Of a DNA stretch of 23,268 bases, positions 1 through 7,745 are shown in pieces (within the stretch, counting starts at the first letter, position 1; each line of letters starts with the position of its first letter). This DNA is from CAZEER01 sp964511215 (GTDB taxonomy: Bacteria > Fidelibacterota > Marinisomatia > Marinisomatales > UBA1611): the NCBI GenBank assembly GCA_964511215.1, contig CAZEER010000036.1:1-23268 (forward strand), given 5' to 3'. Made by a program: the position numbers and the translations under genes. The notes under the pieces are model-generated. The model saw nothing but the letters and a program-made list of their open reading frames with translations. It was not told the origin of the DNA and made no database searches.

Positions 1-2
1 AT

Positions 3-50
3 TTTGCTGATAATTTGGAGGTCAGCAAACTACTTGAATTAGACAACTGA
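3..50 (+). CDS. C-terminal tail of an unidentified protein (5' end outside window)
   Basis: Reading from base 3, a 15-codon open frame ends FADNLEVSKLLELDN followed by TGA at 48-50. The residue pattern (amphipathic, Leu-rich, ending shortly after a Leu-Asp pair) looks like a genuine helical C-terminus. The other two plus frames give less protein-like sequence or stop at once. Nothing more can be said about function. Endings of this kind occur for example in sulfotransferase-like proteins, but that is only a resemblance. The gene would run into the 130-base AT-rich spacer that precedes the convergent gene at 179. Confidence 0.35.
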   Translation, partial: FADNLEVSKLLELDN

Positions 51-145
51 TCACCTCCCTTTTGTTTAGTTAATGGATAATTCCACTACAAAATCTTAAT
101 AGAAAAACTTATTATAAGTCAAAAAAATATTTGCAATTATTTTAT

Positions 146-170
146 GTAACCAATAAAAATATTGGATTTA
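146..170 (-). terminator. Possible hairpin terminator after the small secreted-protein gene
   Basis: CCAATA at 150-155 and TATTGG at 160-165 form a perfect 6-bp stem with a 4-base loop, about 14 bases beyond the stop codon of the minus-strand gene at 179. It also lies downstream of the plus-strand gene tail at 3-50, so it could serve both. The stem is AT-rich. The T run on the minus strand comes only about 15-20 bases later, so this is a weak candidate. Confidence 0.3.
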
Positions 171-178
171 CTCATTAA

Positions 179-691
179 TTAAAGTTTTTTAGAAATTCTT
201 TTTGTTTCATATTTCAATAAATCAATTTCATCAAAAGAAAGATCTTCTTTTGCAGCTTCTGATTTTTCTACCCATCGGGGATACCATGTTTCATATCTCA
301 TTGTGAGCCCCCTTATATAATTAATATCCGAAATTTTTTCTTCTATGGGATCAGATCTTTTTCTTTTTTTAAATAAAAACGTCAACATTTTGATTCCTTT
401 TCTTCTTTCTATTTTTATTTTTTCCTTTGTTTCCCAATTAAATTGAACATGGTCATCTACAATTTTTTCACATATATTTAATTCATTCAATAGAATTTCG
501 GCAGTATTTGAAGGATTTATAGATGGCTTATATTCATAGTAGGGTAAAAAGCTTAACGTCTTCAAAAGAGTTTTTTTTAGCCAATTAAAATTTTTAGTTA
601 GATTCTCGTCTACCTGTTGAGAAAATAAAAAGATGTCTGATCCAGATAGCATTATTGCTAAAATGATAGACAAGAGTATCCGTCTCAACAT
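179..691 (-). CDS. Small secreted or membrane-anchored hypothetical protein
   Basis: I do not recognise this family. From the ATG at 691 the protein is about 170 residues. It opens with a typical signal sequence: Met-Leu-Arg-Arg, a hydrophobic core of about 15 residues (ILLSIILAIMLSG), then a polar stretch beginning near SQQ. The rest is charged and Lys/Glu-rich, with a basic patch (KKRKR) around residue 115, and no motif I can name. An in-frame ATG 14 codons upstream (733) would put a second hydrophobic stretch before the arginines. I prefer 691 because it gives a normal signal peptide, but no ribosome binding site decides the point. The gene is divergent from the oligopeptidase gene at 939. 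Confidence 0.55.
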   Translation of the reverse strand: MLRRILLSIILAIMLSGSDIFLFSQQVDENLTKNFNWLKKTLLKTLSFLPYYEYKPSINPSNTAEILLNELNICEKIVDDHVQFNWETKEKIKIERRKGIKMLTFLFKKRKRSDPIEEKISDINYIRGLTMRYETWYPRWVEKSEAAKEDLSFDEIDLLKYETKRISKKL

Positions 692-733
692 ATTTCTATT
701 ACTGAGAAACAGATACAATACATCAATGTACAT

Positions 734-938
734 TTGATGAATGTATAATTCAGTTAGGACTCCGCATATTTAAGCCTTTATAGGCTTTGATAATATTATA
801 TTATATTATTTATTTAAAGCAAGAAGTAAGTAAATAGTCATAAATGTTTATATTAATAGATATACTTGTATAGATTATTGATCTAACTAAGCGCGAAATT
901 TCTTTGTAAATTTGTAAAATTAATGTGTAGGTGATATT
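734..938. promoter_or_regulatory. Divergent intergenic region with a short inverted repeat
   Basis: This 205-base AT-rich spacer separates two divergent genes and must hold both promoters. A 6-bp inverted repeat (AAGCCT at 772-777, AGGCTT at 782-787, 4-base loop) stands out, followed by a TA-rich run (TATTATATTATATTATT). It could be an operator or a small hairpin; no T tract follows directly. I cannot place -35/-10 boxes with confidence. The ribosome binding site AGGTGA at 929-934, 4 bases before the ATG at 939, is the clearest one in the window. Confidence 0.35.
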
Positions 939-3068
939 ATGAAACCATATCTAATGGTTGGAGCTATTATAATGAGTTCGTGTACCCAAAAACCAATTCC
1001 ACCCTCAGCAGTCAAAAAGCCATATGAAATGACAACACATGGGCACTCTAGAGTGGATAATTATTATTGGATGCGGCTAAATGATGAACAAAAATCAGCA
1101 AAAAAATATGACCAACATACCGAGGAAGTTGTTAATTATATTAATCTCGAAAATGCGTATACCAAAAAAAGTTTATTACATACCGAAAGGTTACAAAATG
1201 ACTTGTTTGATGAAATTGTAGGCAGGATTAAAAAAGATGATGAGACAGTTCCATACTTCGAAAATGGATATTTTTATTATTCCCGGTATGAAAAAGGTAA
1301 AGAATATGCTATTTATTGTCGTAAAAAAGGATCTCTTAGTGCATTAGAGGAAATAATTTTGGATGGTAATAAACTTGCTGAGGGTTATGATTATTTTGCT
1401 GTAGGAGAAAGATCTATAAGCCCTGATAATAATTGGCTTGCCTATGGTATTGATACCCTCAGTAGAAGATTTTATACTATCTATTTTAAAAACTTAACTA
1501 CTGGTAAAGTTTTGAATCAATCGATACCAAATACATCAGGTGGTGTTGCTTGGTCAAATGATAATAAGACAGTATTCTATACCTCAAAGAATAAAATTAC
1601 CCTTCTATCAGAAAAAATATTGCGTCATAAAATTGGAACAGACTACAATAATGATGATTTGGTTTATCAGGAAAAAGATAATGAATATTATATTGGTGTA
1701 TATCGGTCAAAATCAGGTAAATATATTATCATATGGAATAGCAGTACATTGGTAAGCGACTATCATATTTTGAATGCTGATGATCCTAATGGGGAATTTG
1801 TTAATTTTACTCCCAGAGGTACCAAGCATGAATACTCTATTGCTCATTTTGGGAATAAGTTTTATATCCTAACAAATTGGGAAGCTGAGAATAATCGTTT
1901 AATGGAGACTAAAGAAGACGAGTTAGATATATCAAATTGGAAAGAGGTAATAGGTCATGATACTGAAATCCATTTATTGGATTTGGAAATTTTTGATAAT
2001 CATGTGGTACTTAATCAAAGAAAAGATGGTTTGAGAGGTCTGCGTATAATTAACCAAATGACAGGGAAAGATTATTCCATTAATTTTGGTGAGGACACAT
2101 ATACTGCATGGCTATCGACAAATAAAGAATTCAAAACAAATATTCTGCGATATAGCTATAGTTCATTAGTTACACCATGGTCGACCTATGATTATAATAT
2201 GGATACAGGTGAGAAAAAACTCATGAAGCAGGATGAGGTTGTAGGGGGTTATGATTTAGATAATTATAACTCTGAAAGAATCTATGCAGAATCAAGAGAT
2301 GGTAAAAAAATTCCAATTTCACTTGTTTATAAGAAAAATACTAAAATAGAAGGAGCACAAAATTTATTGTTGTATGGATATGGATCGTATGGTTCAACCA
2401 ATGATCCTTATTTTAATTCAGCTCGTTTAAGTCTTTTAGATAGAGGATTTATTTTTGCGATAGCTCATGTTAGAGGTAGCCAGATATATGGCCGACAATC
2501 TTATGAAGATGGAAAATTATTGAACAAAAAAAATACATTCTACGATTTCATAGATGCTGGGAAATATTTGATTCATAAGAATTATACTGATTCTGATCAT
2601 TTATTTTGTTCAGGTGGAAGTGCGGGCGGATTATTAATTGGAGCTGTAATAAATATGGAACCAAATTTATGGAAAGGCGCGATTGCGGGTGTTCCTTTTG
2701 TTGACGTTGTTACCACGATGTTAGATCCAACAATACCATTAACTTCAAATGAATGGGATGAATGGGGTGACCCAAGAGAAAAAGAATATTATGATTATAT
2801 GTTATCTTATTCACCCTATGATCAAGTAATAAATTGTGCATACCCTAATTTGCTGGTTACATCTGGATTTTTTGATTCTCAGGTTCAATACTTTGAGCCA
2901 CTTAAGTGGGTTGCTAAATTGAGAGAGTATTGGAAAGGAGATAATAAATTATATTTACATATGAATATGGATGCGGGTCATGGTGGAAAGTCGGGGAGGT
3001 TCAGACGGTACCGAGAAATTTCTTTGGAATATGCCTTTCTCCTGGATTTAGCTGGCAAAAGGAATTAA
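939..3068 (+). CDS. ptrB: Oligopeptidase B-like S9 serine peptidase, probable lipoprotein
   Basis: Family S9A enzymes cut peptides of limited size; oligopeptidase B prefers the bond after Arg or Lys. The 709-residue protein starts with MKPYLMVGAIIMSSC, which reads as a short lipoprotein signal with lipid-accepting Cys15. The -3 residue is Met, so the lipobox is imperfect. An N-terminal propeller domain (about residues 30-430) follows, then the alpha/beta-hydrolase domain. The catalytic triad reads as Ser561 in GGSAGG, Asp646 in FFDSQV and His681 in AGHGGKSGR. The segment after the serine (MLDPTIPLTSNEWDEWGDP) is the classic oligopeptidase B signature. E. coli PtrB is about 690 residues and cytosolic, so the export signal here is the unusual part. 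The start is supported by AGGTGA. It converges with the transporter gene ending 8 bases away. Confidence 0.92.
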   Translation: MKPYLMVGAIIMSSCTQKPIPPSAVKKPYEMTTHGHSRVDNYYWMRLNDEQKSAKKYDQHTEEVVNYINLENAYTKKSLLHTERLQNDLFDEIVGRIKKDDETVPYFENGYFYYSRYEKGKEYAIYCRKKGSLSALEEIILDGNKLAEGYDYFAVGERSISPDNNWLAYGIDTLSRRFYTIYFKNLTTGKVLNQSIPNTSGGVAWSNDNKTVFYTSKNKITLLSEKILRHKIGTDYNNDDLVYQEKDNEYYIGVYRSKSGKYIIIWNSSTLVSDYHILNADDPNGEFVNFTPRGTKHEYSIAHFGNKFYILTNWEAENNRLMETKEDELDISNWKEVIGHDTEIHLLDLEIFDNHVVLNQRKDGLRGLRIINQMTGKDYSINFGEDTYTAWLSTNKEFKTNILRYSYSSLVTPWSTYDYNMDTGEKKLMKQDEVVGGYDLDNYNSERIYAESRDGKKIPISLVYKKNTKIEGAQNLLLYGYGSYGSTNDPYFNSARLSLLDRGFIFAIAHVRGSQIYGRQSYEDGKLLNKKNTFYDFIDAGKYLIHKNYTDSDHLFCSGGSAGGLLIGAVINMEPNLWKGAIAGVPFVDVVTTMLDPTIPLTSNEWDEWGDPREKEYYDYMLSYSPYDQVINCAYPNLLVTSGFFDSQVQYFEPLKWVAKLREYWKGDNKLYLHMNMDAGHGGKSGRFRRYREISLEYAFLLDLAGKRN

Positions 3069-3076
3069 AAACGTAG

Positions 3077-4183
3077 TTATAACAGGTGTGAGTTATTTGT
3101 AACAAAAATAATTTCGCGGATAACCACCTTTAAAACTCCGGCAGTAGGAATTGCAAATAACATACCAAGAGGCCCAATTAAAGTTCCTCCAATGAGTAGT
3201 ACGATCATAACAGCCATAGGATGTAGTCCCACACTTTCTCCAACAACCAGTGGTGTAATAAAATTATTATCTATTTGTTGGACAATAATGAACATTAAAA
3301 TGATATCTAAAATATAGAAAGGAGAGGGTACCGTATTAAAAAGTTGATGTGAAAAGGCTAAGTCGCTATTAATATTATTCATTACTGCAATTAAAATAGC
3401 AGGCACCATTCCAATAAATGGACCAACCATCGGAATTAAATTTGCAAGACCTGCAATAATCCCAATAAAAACAATTAAAGTAATATTAGCACCAAGCTGG
3501 TTTAATATAAAGAGCCCTAGAATTGATAAGATAGCTACACTCCCAGCTGCTAGTATCTGTCCTCTTAAATATTTTGAAATTTGTTGCTCAATATTATAAA
3601 TCATTCTTAATCCCACTTCAAGATACTTGTTAGGTATAAAACGGACTAGAGACCTTTTGAAATCATGGTATTCAACTAAAAGAATAATCGTAAAGATTAA
3701 TACCATCAGTGCGATAAAGAAGAAGTTTCCGGCAGAGCCTAATAAGGATAGAATACTTTGAAAAATATTAACTAAAAAGTTCTTTGCGATGAGAATTAGT
3801 TTGTCGCTTTCAGGGATCAAACTCCCCAAAATATCAGGTAGCAAATCTTTAATTTTTGAAGATACATTTTCAAGGCTTACTGCAAAATCATCTCTCTGAA
3901 TTTTCTGTGTGAATAATTTAATCTGGGTTCCCAAATTTGATACAAAGCTACTAATGAACAAAATTCCCAAAGTAATTGTACTGCTAATAATTAAAAAGAC
4001 GCCAAAACTTCTTGATTTTACATATCGTTCAATTGTATCAGTAGCTTGCAAAAAAACTGTGGTAAACAAAAATGAAAATATCAGCATTCCTATAATAGGT
4101 GCCAGAAAAGGTAAAACATTCCACGCTATTGCACCTATTATAAGGAATACAATAAGATTATAAATTTTTTGAATAGCTTCCAC
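3077..4183 (-). CDS. AI-2E/PerM-family multi-pass membrane transporter
   Basis: This protein of about 368 residues has 7-8 hydrophobic segments: two near the N-terminus (residues 10-45), one at about 55-80, a long soluble stretch, then several from about 145 to the end. Two hallmark stretches of the AI-2E transporter family (formerly UPF0118) are present: NLIPMVGPFIGMVPAIL and, near the C-terminus, LIGPLGMLFAIPTAGVLK. Members export varied solutes or ions (autoinducer-2 in E. coli TqsA, Na+/H+ in some Bacillus proteins), so the substrate cannot be read from sequence. The start codon is GTG, overlapping the TAG stop of the upstream cyclic-nucleotide-binding gene by one base (TAGTG), which implies translational coupling. 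Length is normal for the family. Confidence 0.9.
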   Translation of the reverse strand: MEAIQKIYNLIVFLIIGAIAWNVLPFLAPIIGMLIFSFLFTTVFLQATDTIERYVKSRSFGVFLIISSTITLGILFISSFVSNLGTQIKLFTQKIQRDDFAVSLENVSSKIKDLLPDILGSLIPESDKLILIAKNFLVNIFQSILSLLGSAGNFFFIALMVLIFTIILLVEYHDFKRSLVRFIPNKYLEVGLRMIYNIEQQISKYLRGQILAAGSVAILSILGLFILNQLGANITLIVFIGIIAGLANLIPMVGPFIGMVPAILIAVMNNINSDLAFSHQLFNTVPSPFYILDIILMFIIVQQIDNNFITPLVVGESVGLHPMAVMIVLLIGGTLIGPLGMLFAIPTAGVLKVVIREIIFVTNNSHLL

Positions 4184-4668
4184 TATTCGGAAGATTGTGC
4201 CAATTCTTGATTTGTTTTACGAAGACGCTCTCCCAAGACACGGGCAAGATTAAGTAAAACTTTATTTCCTAATTCAGGTGATCTTTCTATAAGGGTTAAA
4301 AGGTCAGTTCTAAAAAAACCAATTAATCTGCTTGCTGAAGTAGCAAGGGCAGAAGCAGAGCGAGGTTCTTCATCAAGAAGCGCTAATTCACCAAAAAAGT
4401 CACCGGATTCAAGATTTGCAAAAACATTTCCAGAGTCAGGGTCATTAATTTCAATTGATCCATTCAATATTACGTACATACCCTCTGCAGGAGCCAATTT
4501 TTTAAATATGTTTTCATCCTTTTTATATGATCTTTCATGAGTAAGCCGAACAATATTTCCCAAATCTTTGTCAGATAAACCTTCAAAAACAGGTATGTTT
4601 TCGAGTGCCTTAAGAACCGGGTTGTTATTATCATTCTTCCGAAAATAATTGTTATAAATTGCTTTCAT
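4183..4668 (-). CDS. Stand-alone cyclic-nucleotide-binding-domain protein
   Basis: This is a 161-residue protein made almost entirely of one CRP-type cyclic-nucleotide-binding fold. The phosphate-binding cassette is clear: FFGELALLDEEPRSA at residues 91-105, with Gly93, Glu94 and Arg103 in the positions that contact the cyclic nucleotide. A helical tail follows (residues 128-161) and there is no DNA-binding helix-turn-helix, so it is not a CRP-type transcription factor. I chose the ATG at 4668, four bases after the upstream stop codon. A TTG four codons earlier (4680) would overlap the upstream gene. It sits between a small membrane protein and an AI-2E transporter, so it may gate or regulate one of them. 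That role is inference. Confidence 0.85.
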   Translation of the reverse strand: MKAIYNNYFRKNDNNNPVLKALENIPVFEGLSDKDLGNIVRLTHERSYKKDENIFKKLAPAEGMYVILNGSIEINDPDSGNVFANLESGDFFGELALLDEEPRSASALATSASRLIGFFRTDLLTLIERSPELGNKVLLNLARVLGERLRKTNQELAQSSE

Positions 4669-4672
4669 TTTA

Positions 4673-4945
4673 TTATCCAACTAACGTGTATGAATTAAGA
4701 ATAATGATTTCAATAAGAAAAAAATAAAGACCAGCAATAGATTTTTCCCATATTTTTGATTTACTTTTCCAAATCCAATATGAGAATAAAACTGCATTAA
4801 AGAAAAAAACCCATAAGGATAAGATGCTTATGGACCAATCAAAATTATTTAATGATAATAGAATTATTAAAATTCCAACACCAATACTAAACAGTACAAA
4901 TTCTGTTAGATAATAGATTAAGATAGATTTTTTTTTCTCGTCCAT
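4673..4945 (-). CDS. Small three-helix membrane protein
   Basis: This is a 90-residue protein of unknown family. It begins with a charged MDEKKK and has three hydrophobic segments at about residues 8-29, 36-57 and 69-88, separated by short basic loops (KSKSK around residue 60). It is the first gene of a three-gene unit with the cyclic-nucleotide-binding protein (4-base gap to its ATG) and the AI-2E transporter. Its size and topology suggest an accessory subunit or a member of an uncharacterised small-membrane-protein family, but no motif proves a role. Confidence 0.65.
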   Translation of the reverse strand: MDEKKKSILIYYLTEFVLFSIGVGILIILLSLNNFDWSISILSLWVFFFNAVLFSYWIWKSKSKIWEKSIAGLYFFLIEIIILNSYTLVG

Positions 4946-5024
4946 AAGGTTTCAGAATTATGTACAATAGAAAAAGAAATGATAATTATAGCTCGCTTAA
5001 TGAAAAAATTTTAGATTTTTTTGT

Positions 5025-5483
5025 TCAATGTTTTTCACAATCATTCCACCAGCTTTCACCACATTCACATAGATTTCCTTCAGAATCCCAACACTCTTTG
5101 TCGATGTGCCACTCCATTACCTTTCCATCAAGTGTTGCACTATCATAAAAATACTTTGTTGCGGTAAGTCCATTTCGATACCATCTAGTCCACAGTTGAT
5201 CTTTAAAACCGTTATTGTATGTTCCTTCTAAGCGTTTTTGGCCATTTTCATACCAATAGATCCAAGTCCCATCTCTAAGGCCATTGGTAAAAGTCCCCAC
5301 CATAGATTTTGGGCCGCTAAAATGGAAAGTTTCCTGTTTAATTAATTCTAATCCTTGTTCTGTATCGCGGTAATAGGAAATCATACTTATATTTCCATTT
5401 TTATGAGTTTCAACTACTCTGGATGTATCGGTCCCTGATGCAATTGAAAGAATAAGTGCTAAAGCAGTAAGAAATTTTTTCAT
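5025..5483 (-). CDS. Secreted YwqK/MORN-like repeat protein with Cys-rich tail
   Basis: A signal peptide (MKKFLTALALILSIASG) starts this 152-residue protein. The middle carries MORN-variant repeats of the YwqK type: units with the pattern G-x-W-x-x-W/Y-x-x-N-G at about residues 64-82, 86-105 and 108-126 (for example WIYWYENGQKRLEGTY). The tail (residues 130-152) holds four cysteines (131, 139, 141, 149) in a short acidic stretch, which could bind a metal or form disulfides after export. YwqK-type repeats are common in envelope proteins and are sometimes labelled antitoxin, which does not fit a secreted protein. It stands alone, with over 70 bases on each side. Confidence 0.75.
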   Translation of the reverse strand: MKKFLTALALILSIASGTDTSRVVETHKNGNISMISYYRDTEQGLELIKQETFHFSGPKSMVGTFTNGLRDGTWIYWYENGQKRLEGTYNNGFKDQLWTRWYRNGLTATKYFYDSATLDGKVMEWHIDKECWDSEGNLCECGESWWNDCEKH

Positions 5484-5621
5484 TTGGTATTGGTATGAGA
5501 TCTTTTAATCTACTAACGTAAAAGCATTAATAAAAACGCATCATTATTTATTTATCCAATATTATACAGTTTGTAAAGATAAAAGGATGAACCAATAAAA
5601 TTGATCCTTAGTTATTACAAA

Positions 5622-6707
5622 TTAAAAGAATTCTGCTTTTATCTGCATGCCTGGTATAATATTATTTGAAATATTCATTATTGCAGGGGATAAAGATAAA
5701 AAAGCCCCTTTATTTTCTTTTTTAAAATGAGATAGTTTTGTTTTTTTAGTTGAGATTTTTTTAAATGTAAAGTACCATCCTGCATTTAAGGCCGCCATAT
5801 CGATTATTTGTGATACTTTTCCTCCATCTTCTGATATCAGTACACGTATCCCGGTTCTTATTAAAAATGCAGCACCAGTCCCTAGTCCAATAATTCGCCA
5901 GTCTCCCTTTTTCAAATCTACATCCTCTATCATTGAGCTAGCATAATATCCGAAACCATTTGTAATGCTCATAAGTAATAAAGCACCTCCTCTTACGCTA
6001 GAGCCATCTAAAATACTTAGGACATATACCGAATTAATGAATCCTAATCCAAATGAAAAAATTGTAAACAATGCATCATCTTCGGTTAATGATTTGTTAG
6101 AAAAATAATTATTGGCTAAAAAAGGCGCACCAATTCCAGCAGCATAAATCGAAATGAAATTAGCTCTGTTAGCTAATTCTGATTCGGGCCAATCATCTCC
6201 ATATAATAGGAAAAGTGTGCCAAAGGCATTTGCGACCGCCCATGGAACACTACTTGATATAATGGTTGCTTGGCCATTTGTAAGGTCCCATTGTTTATAT
6301 TTTTTATCAGCTTGAATAGCGCCATATGGCGCCATTGCCATAATGTAGGCGATACTTATTTTCCCACTTTCATCAAAATTAGACCAATTCTCAAATCCAA
6401 CTACTGAAATAAGAGGAATAATTGATGCAGCACCAAGCCCTGCACCAGTCGATTGAAATTGCCATCTTCCGTAAGGTAGGTGCATATTTTCTGTGTATTT
6501 ATATGATGCATAAAACCCACCTCCAAACATTAAAAGTTGAGATGCAGTATATAATTTAGGGTCTTCAATGCCTAATACGAATGGGACTCCTATTCCATAT
6601 AGCCCATTACCTAGTAGCATTGAGCTATAGACTGTACGCCACCGTGCTTCCTGGTTGATTTTGGGTTGTACAATTTCTGTGTTATTTATTTTATTGATTG
6701 CATTATT
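5622..6707 (-). CDS. Polytopic membrane protein of unknown function, 5' end lost in assembly gap
   Basis: About 362 residues are visible, from NNAINKINNTE at the gap edge to a C-terminal Phe. The protein contains many weakly hydrophobic Gly/Ala-rich segments of helical length. Examples are residues around MLLGNGLYGIGVPFVLG, GAGLGAASIIPLISVVG and GLGTGAAFLIRTGIRVL, with short polar loops between them. The last 30 residues (GAFLSLSPAIMNISNN and onwards, ending in Phe) resemble an outer-membrane strand ending. I do not recognise the family. The start codon lies in or beyond the run of N, so length and signal sequence are unknown. Any reading through the N run to a start at 6815 is not supported. 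Confidence 0.6.
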   Translation of the reverse strand, partial: NNAINKINNTEIVQPKINQEARWRTVYSSMLLGNGLYGIGVPFVLGIEDPKLYTASQLLMFGGGFYASYKYTENMHLPYGRWQFQSTGAGLGAASIIPLISVVGFENWSNFDESGKISIAYIMAMAPYGAIQADKKYKQWDLTNGQATIISSSVPWAVANAFGTLFLLYGDDWPESELANRANFISIYAAGIGAPFLANNYFSNKSLTEDDALFTIFSFGLGFINSVYVLSILDGSSVRGGALLLMSITNGFGYYASSMIEDVDLKKGDWRIIGLGTGAAFLIRTGIRVLISEDGGKVSQIIDMAALNAGWYFTFKKISTKKTKLSHFKKENKGAFLSLSPAIMNISNNIIPGMQIKAEFF

Positions 6708-6807
6708 NNNNNNNNNNNNNNNNNNNNNNNNNNNNNNNNNNNNNNNNNNNNNNNNNNNNNNNNNNNNNNNNNNNNNNNNNNNNNNNNNNNNNNNNNNNNN
6801 NNNNNNN
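6708..6807. other. Assembly gap of exactly 100 N
   Basis: One hundred unknown bases form a placeholder whose real length is not given. It removes the 5' end of the minus-strand gene at 5622. It also leaves the adjacency of the left contig to the DprE2-like gene unproven from sequence alone. Confidence 0.98.
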
Positions 6808-6823
6808 TATCTCAATATGAAGC

Positions 6824-7555
6824 TTAGATATTCATATTTTTAAAAATCCGCTCAGGAATAAGTTTAACAATTATCATGATGTATTTCCATATCCACTTGA
6901 TATAGATAGTATTTTTTTTGTTTTGTTGACCATTATAAATTGCCTTAGCTACAGCTTCAGGAGTAGCTGTTAAAAATTTTGAGGTATTAAGGTGTTTAAT
7001 CATTTTTGTTTTTACATATCCTGGTATAACTGTCATAACATGAATATTAAATTGGCTTAAATCATTCCGAAGTCCTGACAGGTAAGCAGTGAAACCAGCT
7101 TTTGCAGAACTATAAATCAAATTGACTTTTTTCCCACGTTCTCCAGCTACGGAGCTAATACCAACTATAAAACCAGATTTCTGTCTCTTAAAATCATTTG
7201 AGATAATATTAAGTAGATTTACAATTCCGGTATAATTAGTATCGATAATTTTTGATGTTTCTGTGAGATCTAATGCAGCTTTTTTTTGATTGCCTAAGTA
7301 TCCAACGGAAGATACAATGCCCACTGGTTTAATCTGGAGATTATGATAAAAAGAATAGTGACTTTTATAATCTAAAATATCTAACTCTAATAGTGTTACT
7401 TTTTTATCAGTTTTAGATCTAATTATATTTGCGAAATCATTTAGTTCATGATTATTTCTTGAGGCAAGATAAAGATCGAAGCCATTTCTGGCATATTCCA
7501 GAGCAGTAGCCATCCCAATATCACTTTTTGCTCCAACTATTAAAACTCTTTTCAT
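6824..7555 (-). CDS. dprE2: DprE2-like short-chain dehydrogenase (polyprenyl-phospho-pentose 2-keto reductase)
   Basis: This is a 243-residue SDR enzyme. The NAD(P)-binding motif GAKSDIG is at residues 8-14, the active-site Asn is at 107 (DTNYTG), and Ser135, Tyr148 and Lys152 form the catalytic set in ISSVAGERG...YSSAK. From memory it aligns well with mycobacterial DprE2 (Rv3791): the SS-AGER-(K/R)(K/R) block before the Tyr, and a C-terminal segment WKYIMIIVKLIPERIFK matching the membrane-associating tail of DprE2. DprE2 reduces the keto intermediate made by DprE1, converting decaprenyl-phospho-ribose to -arabinose. A DprE1-like partner is encoded at 14851 on the same strand, but a contig gap separates them. 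The gene stops 17 bases from the gap. Confidence 0.8.
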   Translation of the reverse strand: MKRVLIVGAKSDIGMATALEYARNGFDLYLASRNNHELNDFANIIRSKTDKKVTLLELDILDYKSHYSFYHNLQIKPVGIVSSVGYLGNQKKAALDLTETSKIIDTNYTGIVNLLNIISNDFKRQKSGFIVGISSVAGERGKKVNLIYSSAKAGFTAYLSGLRNDLSQFNIHVMTVIPGYVKTKMIKHLNTSKFLTATPEAVAKAIYNGQQNKKNTIYIKWIWKYIMIIVKLIPERIFKNMNI

Positions 7556-7745
7556 AATTATTTAAAAGATAGCAAAATAATTAAAAGTAATAAATACATT
7601 GCTGTACAATAAAACACAAGTTTACTATGGTAATTAAAAAACAATGTGTTTTTGTGGGGTTTTTTGTTTTAATCATTCAAGGTAAATTTTTATATAGGTA
7701 ATATCAATTTAAATCGTTTATTAATAACAAACTTAATTAATCAAT
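7556..7745. promoter_or_regulatory. Divergent intergenic region between dprE2-like and pepC-like genes
   Basis: This 190-base AT-rich spacer lies between divergent genes, so promoters for both must lie here. It has a G/T-rich run (TGTGTTTTTGTGGGGTTTTTTG) at about 7646-7667, but no clear -35/-10 pair at proper spacing and no obvious ribosome binding site in front of either ATG. I see nothing else in it. Confidence 0.3.

Noticed and set aside
17..58. Inverted GGAGGT / ACCTCC pair with about 30 bases between
   Set aside because: The first arm lies inside the coding tail at 3-50, the loop is long, and the run after the second arm is not a clean T tract; it is not convincing as a terminator.
5025..5483. 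Label as a YwqK-family antitoxin
   Set aside because: A clear signal peptide and the lack of a toxin neighbour make a toxin-antitoxin role unlikely; only the repeat type is shared.
6808..6815. Start codon for the membrane protein at 5622 on the right side of the first gap
   Set aside because: It depends on reading through 100 unknown bases of unknown true length; the real start is not visible.
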